A stretch of DNA of 20,293 bases from Funneliformis mosseae (lineage: Eukaryota > Glomeromycota > Glomeromycetes > Glomerales > Glomeraceae), in NCBI GenBank assembly GCA_910592005.1, contig CAJVPP010001394.1, positions 1 through 20,293 on the forward strand, in the 5' to 3' direction. The notes below the pieces were generated by a model that had not been told where the DNA came from, did no database searches, and saw nothing but the letters and a program-made list of their open reading frames with translations. The position numbers and the translations under genes were made by a program. Shown here one piece after another: positions 1-7,254 of the stretch. Position 1 is the stretch's first letter. The number at the start of each line of letters is the position of its first letter.

Positions 1-491
1 TTAATAAATTTTTTTAATAAACTTTAAAATTTTAAGTTTTACATTGAGCCAAAAAGCGTTCGGAGACTTTTGGCGGGGTCTGTACATGATAATATAGTTG
101 TTCATCAAATCGAGAAATTCCTTCCTAACCTCCACCATATCACTTCCTCGTTATTGTAACACACATTCATATAAACTCTTGTGAAATCGTGATTGTGCCA
201 AATATTGTTGCATTCAATCAACCCTTAATCTCGCTGCTCTTTAGTTGACCAGTGATAGTTTGGTTCGTCCCCGTATGTAAGGTAGACAGTCCAAACATCA
301 CGAATACAAAGACTTTTTCTAAGTGATTGAGTATATTTGAATTGATGTTGGATGTCCAGGCCAATTCGAAGGTGCTGTGATCAACAATTCACTATTGGAT
401 TTTTGTGGTATTGACTCATAACTTCGAATCCACCAACAAGCACTTATGTGAATGCAATGTTGCAAACCTGCAAACAGCTTTTCTTGAAGCA
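1..491 (-). pseudogene. Decayed coding sequence, unidentified (C-terminal part)
   Basis: I do not recognise the family. Read on the minus strand from about 491 down, one frame stays nearly open for about 115 codons. Readable stretches include VGGFEVMSQYHKNPIV, LRKSLCIRDVWTVYLTYGD and NNIWHNHDFTRVYMNVCYNN. In-frame stops fall after VNC and after KEQRD. Near 135 the reading moves by one base into EVRKEFLDLMNNYIIMYRP and then SPNAFWLNVK, which runs to a TAA at positions 1-3. The tryptophan- and cysteine-rich composition and the single clean frameshift indicate a true coding relic rather than a chance frame. It lies downstream, on the same strand, of the relic at 850-2510 and could be the 3' end of the same gene, but the microsatellite block between them carries no readable frame. 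Confidence 0.5.
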
Positions 492-542
492 CTAAGCAAG
501 CCTATAAGTTGATCAGAACTATAGTTGCTGTACATACAATGA

Positions 543-650
543 ATCCCATCCCATCCCATCTCATCCCAAATCCATACTAAATCTCCATATTATATTTAAA
601 ATCCTATATCCTGTATTCCAAAATCCCAATTCCAATCCAATTCCCATTTA
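543..650. repeat. Degenerate (TCCCA)n minisatellite
   Basis: A short pure run of TCCCA units (about 543-567) fades into a degenerate C-rich tract with CCAAT, TCCA and TTCCCA units up to about 650. On the other strand it reads as GGGAT units. The right part, ATTCCAATCCAATTCCC (629-645), returns in inverted orientation at 712-727 as GGAATGGGATTGGAAT. The tract separates two minus-strand coding relics and contains no readable frame. Confidence 0.75.
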
Positions 651-727
651 AAATAGTCATCAAGAAAATTTCAATAAGTTCTAATTAATAGTTGTAATAA
701 TTTTTTTTTAAGGAATGGGATTGGAAT
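629..727. repeat. Imperfect inverted repeat around an AT spacer
   Basis: The arms are 629-645 and 712-727. They match over about 16 positions with one indel or mismatch, and the spacer is about 66 bp of AT-rich DNA ending in a T run. It may be an inverted fragment of the adjacent minisatellite or the arms of a small fold-back element. The sequence alone does not decide. Confidence 0.45.
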
Positions 728-1375
728 ATTATGGTAACAAGTATATGGACGCTTTGGTATTTTGTTGTGAGGCAGTACTTTAAAATATCAGGTAAGATAT
801 TTCACAAGAGTAAGAGTGTGGTGAGAACATATTGAAGGAGTTATTTTGATTGTCAAAACCCATTCCTAACAAATTCAGCTTGTGGCAGAAATTGTAAACG
901 CAAGAGTTCCACAGCGGGTCTTGTTTTCTCCTTGAGAAGATCTTTTCTATTCTCAATATCCATAGATGTTTTTATTCAACTGCGTAATTGTCAAATCAAA
1001 TTTCGGGAATAATAATTTTATATTTTTTGATACAGTTAAGTTGAATCTCGATCCAATCGAATTTGTACTCTCTATAAACAAACTGTATTGCCCTAAACAA
1101 TGGCACAATTTGTTCTACAGGTGTATTTACTCTCCCTGATATCATTATCAAGTTTCCTCATTTTTCGATCAAAACCCCACTAAGGAAACCATATTAGCAT
1201 GTGTAAAGGTCATAGTTTGATTTAATGATTCAACTTTGGCCTGCTGAACCTCTTCAAGTAAATTAGATTCTTCAATAAGATCCGGCCCGCTTTAAACTTA
1301 GGTTCCAATTCGAATTTTTCGAAGCCTTTGCACTTGCTCTTGCATTAACTAGGATCTGGAGCAGTTTTGGCACAT

Positions 1376-1464
1376 GACTTGAAATGACCTCAAATGAAAT
1401 CATTTATTAGAAATTTCAAGTCAAAATTACCAAGGTCATTTGAAAAAAATAGTAAATGACCTCA
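1376..1464. mobile_element. Small palindromic insertion in copy 1 (MITE-like)
   Basis: This block contains perfect 10-bp inverted arms GACTTGAAAT (1376-1385) and ATTTCAAGTC (1413-1422). It also holds three copies of AAATGACCT: direct at 1382-1390 and 1454-1462, inverted at 1433-1441. The flanks are coding sequence of the relic at 850-2510. The paralogous copy passes from the equivalent of 1350 to the equivalent of 1470 with no such block (around 7358-7382). That makes a secondary insertion the simplest reading. I could not identify a target-site duplication. Confidence 0.5.
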
Positions 1465-2155
1465 TAAATTTTCTGGAGAGGTTTCCGGATGATGAATGGT
1501 GAATCGTAGTTGTATCAGCTCAAGAATAGGACAGTTCAAATCTGCAACCATGGTGTGCTTGATGGTATGGATGCAACCAAGGAACTCATCACGAACATTA
1601 TTAGTTGCAGCATACGAAGGTGACGGAATTCCATCTGTTAAATGGCGGCAAGCTCACTTCCAGACTTTATAGTTGTGGAGGATAAATAAGGTATCGTTAA
1701 GTGTTTGAAGATTTCTTCCTATATGTTCCATAACGTGCTGTGCTGGTGTCAAGATCGTCTGTCATTCATCAATCTTGTAAGGAGGTTTAATAAATCTTAT
1801 TTCGACGATTTTCAAAGTAATGCTTGGGAAAAAATAATAATAAAAACAAGTGGTTAGCGTATTATTATTAGGATGTGCGAAATAACTTTTTTTATTTTTT
1901 TTTTATTTTTTAGTAATTTAGAATTCATATTTACTAGAGTTATGATGCTCCGTTAAATGCTTGCATGGTTCGATATATTTGTGTTGACTTTCCGAGCCAT
2001 AAACTCGCCTTCTGAGATTCTTATCACCAAACTGTGTTGTTTCCCGACGGTCCTTAGCCCATTATTAAAGACTGAACTGATCGCTCTATTAGTAGTCCAA
2101 CTTCTGATACTAGTATTGACACAATTCAAAAAATATGATAGTGAGTTTGGGAGAC

Positions 2156-2207
2156 CTGAATAATAAAGTTTCATACTACAAGCTATTACATTTTTTCGTG
2201 AACTTAC
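2156..2207 (-). other. Probable GT-AG intron in copy 1
   Basis: On the minus strand the sequence after MSEREK begins GTAAGTT and ends TTATTCAG, spanning 52 nt. The paralogue at 7255-8650 has GAAAGT at the matching donor, so the donor is intact only in copy 1. The reading continues with GTCTCCC on the acceptor side in both copies. Confidence 0.5.
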
Positions 2208-2553
2208 TTTTTCTCTCTCGGACATAAACAATTTTTCCTCCAGAATCAGAAGACCTTTATTAACTTCAAAAGTTAGGGCTCTTGATTTGTTTACTATCAA
2301 ACTGTCATATCCAGTAATTCTCCTGAGTCAAGATGCGGTCAACTTGGATTTGCCTTCAATATGCAAAAAATTTATCGTTCCAACAGGTGATTCTATTTTT
2401 TCAGAAAGTGTCAAAGCCCATGTATTAACAAGAAGAACATTGTGATTGCAGACTTTATTGAAGCAACGGATATCGTAATTAACGCTCAAGATTCCACGAT
2501 ATGATGACTAACTATTTCGTTCTTTTACGACTAAAAGTCAAAAGGATGGTTAT

Positions 2554-2700
2554 CTATTTATTTAGCAAAGAGTGAAGTTTAACGCGAAAAAGTAAGCTAT
2601 AAGGGTCGTTTGCTTTTTTATTTAAATCGAGACCTATTACATCATAATTACCTAACGTAGCAATGCTATTGTTGTACAAAATTTTATAATTACACTATAT
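2554..2700 (-). pseudogene. Short open coding remnant, unidentified
   Basis: About 45 codons on the minus strand stay open without an ATG and end at TAG (2554-2556). They read through NSIATLGNYDVIGLDLNKKA and NDPYSLLFRVKLHSLLNK. The composition (Y, D, L, K rich, with N-G-D turns) looks like coding sequence, unlike the surrounding AT-rich DNA. It lies between the relics at 850-2510 and 3111-3540 on the same strand and may be an exon of either. I do not recognise a domain. Confidence 0.35.
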
Positions 2701-2928
2701 TAATTGTTGTCCGGAATTATACTTTCAGTTATGAATTGTCATACTTTTTCTTATTTGTGCCTCTCGCAAGATTATGCATAATAAATAGAAAATTAAATAT
2801 TACTGAACTTGGGCTATATCGTTATAATATTGAATTTTAGTTAAATGGACTATGTATTTAATAAAATTATTATATTTAGCCGTGATCAATTTGTGATTTG
2901 TTGTACCAAAAGTGAATATTAGTATTAA

Positions 2929-2951
2929 TTTTTTTTTTAAAAAAAAAAAAA
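2929..2951. repeat. Poly-T / poly-A palindromic tract
   Basis: A run of ten T is followed directly by thirteen A, making a self-complementary tract. A similar T14-A8 tract is at 6694-6715. The surrounding sequence, 2700-3110, is AT-rich and holds no frame I can support. Confidence 0.7.
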
Positions 2952-3110
2952 GAAAAAGACATCAAATAAGCCTTAAGATTAAATCAGGTAACGTTTCGAT
3001 TATTGATTTATTCTGAATTATTAGAATTACTATTAAAAAAAAGGATTATTTCGGACCTCGAATTCAACTAAGCATTATTAAATAAATTTAAATAGAACGG
3101 TGATCTAAAA

Positions 3111-3540
3111 TTATATTTTTAATTTTCCTTCTCGTAAAACGGTTTGCTTCCCCCAATCGCCTGCAAGAAAATACATTGCGTCATGTGACAAAGAGAACAA
3201 AGTTATTCCTTCTATTAAAATCTTTTCATGCAATATTCTTATTTTCCTGATCTTTACCTTATTGTTCAGATCATTGAAATTTCGTTTATTCAAATTCTTT
3301 GCGGTACAGTTTAATAAAGTGTAATCCAATTCTCAGTTCAAGTCCTTAATGCAAGTATCTCATTCTCTGGGATATTTCATATCGCTCAATTAGATTTCAA
3401 CCGAATCTCAGTTTCCAAAAAAGTTCCTAGCTTGATTCAATACAGCTGTTCGGGAATATTGACGACTTCAACTTTTTTGAATATGTCAAGGTCATCTTCT
3501 TTTCTTTAAATGATCACACCTTTTCGTTTTCAGCTTTTAG
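3111..3540 (-). pseudogene. Decayed coding sequence, possibly WD40-like, unidentified
   Basis: The minus strand reads LDIFKKVEVVNIPEQLY, IKLGTFLETEIRLKSN, NIPENEILALRT and TENWITLY with scattered TGA/TAA codons (about 3500-3315). After a frame change it reads NLNKRNFNDLNNKVKIRKIR, EKILIEGITLFSLSHDAMYF and LAGDWGKQTVLREGKL down to a stop near 3111. The SLSHDAMYFLAGDWGKQTVL stretch resembles one strand set of a WD40 blade (S-x-D followed by G-D-W-x-K-x-V), but one blade is not enough to assign a family. An open reading frame of 72 codons (3111-3329) is part of this relic, not a separate gene. Confidence 0.45.
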
Positions 3541-3639
3541 AATTGCATTATATCTAAGGGCTAACGCTTATGGTAATTATTTTTTACAATACAGTAACAA
3601 AGAGAACTACCACTTTTTTTTAATGCTCTTCCTTACACG

Positions 3640-4371
3640 AAATTTTGCGACGGTCTCATACAATTATCAATTGTTATTGCTTTACGTGATCCTAAATCCA
3701 AGTATAGAGGAAATTTAATGTCAGTAACCACCAAATCATTTTTTTTTCACGAATCTTTAAAAATTCACTTACAACATAAGTATTAACATTTGTAATAAAA
3801 GTGAATTGGCAATATACAGTTGGTCGTTGATGTTTTTCAATTGAATTTTCAAATCGAGTTTTGTTATTTTTCTTTTACTTACGAGAAAAACACTATATTT
3901 TTCGCAAGAACAAAGACATTCGCATTTCCAAATATATTGCAGATCTTTATAAAAAATACTTTTTTTTTTTGTTGACGATGAATAGACAAAGCTAGTATTT
4001 CCATTGTAACATCAATAATCTTGATAAAGGTTTCGCTAAACATCAAATTAACCATCTTGTCAGTAGTTTGCATGCAACCATGATCGTTTGAGGGTTTCTC
4101 TGTTTGTATATAAACAAGTACGGGTTCTATTCAAGAACAAGCTTGCATTACTCAATATGTTTGATCAATCCACTTTCTGGGAAGAAATATTATAAATACC
4201 GATTGTCCTTGCTTATTTCAACCTTTTCCATGACTTGTGTTACAATATAGTCTGACCAAAAGCATTAAAAGTTGATCCAATTTTCCACCCTAAATATATC
4301 CTAGAACGTTCATAATGAACATCCAATGCATTTAATAATGATGAGATGCTGTCAGAGTTGTTGGTTGACAT
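3640..4371 (-). pseudogene. Decayed multi-exon gene with a plausible start codon, unidentified
   Basis: An ATG at 4371 (minus strand) opens MSTNNSDSISSLLNALDV, HYERSRIYLGWKIGSTFNAF and GQTIL before a TAA near 4240. After one-base shifts the reading continues as VMEKVEISKDNRYL, YFFPESGLIKHIE, KQRNPQTIMVACKLL and then TTDKMVNLMFSETFIKIIDV (frame open 4073-3879). A GTAAGT donor follows a phenylalanine-rich stretch near 3880. Further on, NDLVVTDIKFPLYLDLGSRK and AITIDNCMRPSQNF run to a GTAAGG donor near 3650. The serine/asparagine-rich N-terminus followed by YLGWKIGSTFNAF is loosely like the start of DNA-binding, transposase-derived fungal proteins, but I cannot name a family. Confidence 0.45.
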
Positions 4372-4404
4372 GAATATAATATAGTTGCGGGGCAAATCCC
4401 TTGT

Positions 4405-4426
4405 GTTTCGACGGTACCGTCGAAAC
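4405..4426. repeat. Perfect 22-bp palindrome
   Basis: GTTTCGACGGT is followed by its exact reverse complement, centred between 4415 and 4416 on GGTACC. It contains four CpG in a CpG-poor neighbourhood. The flanking bases (T at 4404, T at 4427) do not pair, so the symmetry stops at 22 bp. The surrounding 4372-4790 holds no frame I can support. It may be a protein-binding site, two head-to-head element ends, or a fold-back remnant. Confidence 0.8.
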
Positions 4427-4871
4427 TATAATAAACCAATATAAATCTTCAAGGTTGAAAAGATATTTAAAAATCCCATCGAAAGACAAAATTCGAGACT
4501 TTTGCCATTTACTAAAACGAGTTTCCACGAACTATAGCCAAGAAGAATTTGAAATTCAATTGATTGATTAGCTTTTAGTTTGTAATTGAATTAAACGAAA
4601 TATAATGAATTCATACTTACTAATACTCTAGGAAAGCCATGCTGGTGTTACTTTAGTATCAATTTTTTTTTGACTCGTTCATAAATAGTAATACGAATTT
4701 TAAGATGAAACGTTCTCGAATGTAGTTAAGCTAAGGTTTTTGAGATTAGTTTGAATATTTCGAAATAAGAACCAAGAAAATGATCCAAATTATTCGTAAT
4801 TACTTTGGAGTATATCATTTAAGGCAGTTGCTGCAATTATAACAGTTAGGATTTCAACTTTGTGATTGCGA

Positions 4872-5269
4872 TTATGCGTATTCGTGGTTCTTTGAATGTT
4901 TCTTTGAATGTTTCTTGTTAATTGCATTTTCACCACTGAATAAAATATAATCTTTGTCATTAGACTCGTTTATATGATTATAAATACAAGCACTCTTTAA
5001 ACTTCTTACCAAGAATCATCATTGACCTCTGGTGATATTATAACGAGACACAAAATTGTATATAAGCCGATAACACGTAACAATTTATTGAATTTTTTGT
5101 CATGTTCGCTGTTAAAACAATTCTTAAGCACTATTAGCAAATTCCTCAGTGCTTTCAAATCCAAAGTATTCGTAGTCCTGTTATTAAGAGAAATAGAACC
5201 ATTTTGTGAGTTTGATATAAAAAATTTTGATATAAGTAGTACAAATTTCGTGGTAACAATGTATATCCT
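4872..5269 (-). pseudogene. Two spliceable exons of an unidentified gene, 5' end missing
   Basis: The minus strand is open without stops from 5269 to 5010. It reads VTTKFVLLISKFFI, SNSQNGSISLNNRTTNTLDL, KALRNLLIVLKNCFNSEHDK and KFNKLLRVIGLYTILCLVII, then SPEVNDDS. It ends at a GTAAGAA donor. A 74-nt intron (5009-4936) has an internal CTAAT branch-point-like site and ends TTCAG. Joined in phase, exon 2 reads CGENAINKKHSKKHSKNHEY and stops at TAA 4872-4874. The tail KHSKKHSK is encoded by a tandem 12-bp duplication (plus-strand unit TTGAATGTTTCT at about 4890-4915). LLRVIGLYTILCLVII could be a short membrane segment followed by a basic, histidine-rich tail. I see no ATG upstream, so the gene is 5'-incomplete or joined to the relic at 5290-6600. 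Confidence 0.4.
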
Positions 5270-5289
5270 TTAATTATACAAATTGTAAA

Positions 5290-6600
5290 AATAAACATTC
5301 AAAAAGATAATAAATATTTTGATGGTTGAGTTTCATCATCAGAATCTTCCAATGGGCAACAAATTTCTCAAGTGTCATACAATTCATTTATTCTCAAGAT
5401 CAATATTATCGATTTCTAAACATAACTTTAAACCGTTCACACCTTTTAAAATTTTTCAAACATAAGTTCTCAAATATGTAATGTAATTACTAAGAAGATG
5501 ATCGGTAATCTTCGGATTTACAATTAATAAACGATTCAGCTGTGATGAAGAAGATTGGTGATCTCTAATTTAAAGACAAAGCCCTCTTCCAAGTCAAAAG
5601 AAGTTGACTTCTACAAATTTTCCTGTAAACAGCCAGTTTTTCAATTTGAATTGAGAACTTAAGTAAAAAAAGAGATCCATCAGATACTTACATAATTTCA
5701 AAGGTGATATTTTCGCCAGAGCCATGAATGAATTCAAACATAATGAATTTCTCCCTCTCCTGTGCATTATTGTGTCATGAATAGTACGAGTATGAAATTT
5801 TTTCACCAAGTGTTTTGACATAAGTACCTGGTTTAGTACAATCAACCCATGAACTTGAGGTGTATGTTTATGTAATCTTAGAATATCTTATCCTTGTGGC
5901 CCCGAGAACTCCTTTGTTAGTCTTTCACTTAATCAACAACCCAAGTAGCTGTCTTTTCATATTTATCAGCCCATAATCCAAATCAGTACAACTGAACAAT
6001 ATATGTATCGATGCTTTCAAATCATCATTTCGAAAATTTTCATCATCTATCCAAAATATTCGGAATGACCGTTAAGTTCGAAACAACCAAAGTCTTTTTG
6101 ATATAACGACGTACGCATATGAAAAAGTATGATGAATGACAACTTATTAATAAAATATATATACAAACACACGTAGTTTACATAAGTGTCAAAATTTAGA
6201 AACAATTATTAATGACAACCTACATTATCTTTCTTCACAAGAATGTTAACTTCAGTTTTGGGAAAACTCATTCATTATATCGGTGAGTCCGTCAAAAAGC
6301 TCTTAAAAATGCTGTAAAGAAAAGAATTATTTACAATTGTTTCTATTAAATTAAAAAGATTATGTTCATAATAGCGACAATACATGTAAAACAATTCTCA
6401 CTGTCATATTTGTTTTAAAGATTTATCCAAGCTATTTCATCGAAACTTTTGAGACCTTTATGTTTGATTCCGATGATTCCTACATCTATAATCCTTCTAA
6501 TTTCCTATTGAATGATTAGAATTTCTTGATATTCATCTCCGTAATACTTATTTTCTCAGTTAACTTTCTGGAATGATTAAATAATTCTTCCGTTCAAAGT
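5290..6600 (-). pseudogene. Multi-exon gene relic, unidentified family
   Basis: Minus-strand blocks in order: YGDEYQEILIIQ, RRIIDVGIIGIKHKGLKSFD and EIAWINL (about 6543-6400), with the frame ending at 6346; a TTCTTTACAG acceptor near 6315; ELFDGLTDIMNEFSQ and KTEVNILVKKDNVGCH (about 6300-6220); FWIDDENFRNDDLKASIHIL and FSCTDLDY (about 6065-5985); YEKTATWVVD, QRSSRGHKDKIF and INIHLKFMG (about 5965-5850); GTYVKTLGEKISYSYYS then HNNAQEREKFIMFEFIHGSG and ENITFEI (about 5840-5692); a 69-nt intron; LEEGFVFKLEITNLLHHS; and EDSDDETQPSKYLLSF ending in a stop near 5310. Stops and one-base shifts interrupt it. The intron length is a multiple of three, which is why an 83-codon frame (5594-5845) reads across it. 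No known domain recognised. Confidence 0.5.
5623..5691 (-). other. Probable GT-AG intron, 69 nt
   Basis: On the minus strand the donor GTAAGTATC follows ENITFEI, and the acceptor CTGTTTACAG precedes GAAAATTTG. Both ends match fungal consensus. It lies within the relic at 5290-6600. Confidence 0.6.
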
Positions 6601-6800
6601 CACTTCAATGATATGAATTGAGCAAAATCCCAACAGTTCAAATGAAGTTTTCGACTTTTATATAATTCTGCTTCAAAAATTTATTTTGATCAATTTTTTT
6701 TTTTTTTAAAAAAAATCGAATTTTTATAAAAAGCGTTGAAATAGATCCTGCATTCCATAATAAGCTCAGATTTCCAAAATATATTTGAATATTTCTACCG

Positions 6801-7187
6801 TGATGTTAGCGATCGTTTGACCGACCGATGACATAATTTAACAGTTTTTGGTTATTAGAAAGCTTCTAATTGAACAAATTATGATAATTTTAAATTTTTA
6901 CTTTAATTATATCTTGCATAACATGTCTTTTTATTAATCTTTCCCATAAAATTTTTTTCTTATGCTTTATTGTTTATTGGCACAGCTTATCGCGGAATTT
7001 AAATTTAAAATTTTTTTTTTATAAATAATTAAATAAAAAATATATTTATTTATTTTTATTTTTTAAAAATTGTTAATTTAAAAATAAGAATGATTCTAAT
7101 TAAAAAGTGAATCGGTCGGCCAGTAGTATTTGACCGACCGATATCGGTCACGGTTATAACTGGCCATAACCGTGTTCACTAACATTA
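6801..7187. mobile_element. MITE-like element with nested inverted repeats
   Basis: The ends TGATGTTAGCGA (6801-6812) and TCACTAACATTA (7176-7187) are inverted repeats matching at 10 of 12 positions. Inside them, TTTGACCGACCGAT occurs at 6816-6829 and again, directly, at 7129-7142, and its inverted form ATCGGTCGG is at 7111-7119. The right end also carries the 14-bp palindrome GACCGATATCGGTC (7136-7149) and the hairpin CACGGTTAT / ATAACCGTG (7149-7157 and 7166-7174, 8-nt loop). The interior is very AT-rich and shows no frame, so it is non-autonomous. No convincing target-site duplication is visible. GC- and CpG-rich ends around an AT-rich core are typical of cut-and-paste MITEs. The superfamily is not assignable from this. 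Confidence 0.6.
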
Positions 7188-7254
7188 CAAATATCCATTC
7201 CTAGCGAAATAACAGACCTGGATTAGATCCTGTGATTTCTGATAGTTACAGGTT

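Larger units (their letters stand above)
850..2510 (-). pseudogene. Multi-exon gene relic, unidentified family, copy 1
   Basis: Read on the minus strand in several exons. From the 5' end: NYDIRCFNKVCNHN, NTWALTLSEKIESPVGTINF and ITGYDSLIVNKSRALTFEV (about 2500-2208); a 52-nt intron (2207-2156); an exon with SWTTNRAISSVFNNGL (to about 1966); then HVMEHIGRNLQTLNDTLF and VRDEFLGCIHTIKHTMVADL followed by NCPILELIQLRFTIHHPE (about 1780-1480); LLEEVQQAKVESLNQTMTF (about 1275-1220); PVEQIVPLFRAIQFVYREYK and FDWIEIQLNC (about 1120-1030); and IFSRRKQDPLW then NFCHKLNLLGMGFDNQN (to about 850). Stops include TGA in the TASxLRR stretch and after VWK; several one-base shifts separate the blocks. A second, more decayed copy lies at 7255-8650 and shares the exon order. 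Gene function is unknown. The many alpha-helical-looking, charged segments suggest a soluble protein. Confidence 0.65.

Noticed and set aside
1300..1320. tRNA-like GGTTCCAATTCGAA box
   Set aside because: No acceptor stem, D-box or anticodon arm can be folded around it, and it lies in a coding relic with a matching paralogue.
1957..2163. 68-codon plus-strand frame
   Set aside because: It is the antisense shadow of the better-supported minus-strand coding relic (850-2510), which has a paralogue in the same frame.
5022..5273. 83-codon plus-strand frame with ATG
   Set aside because: It lies antisense to the stop-free minus-strand exon that has a consensus donor and acceptor; the plus frame has no splice support or recognisable motif.
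5594..5845. 83-codon minus-strand frame as a separate gene
   Set aside because: It runs through a 69-nt intron with good splice sites and is in a different frame from the conserved-looking exon; it is an artefact of the intron length being a multiple of three.
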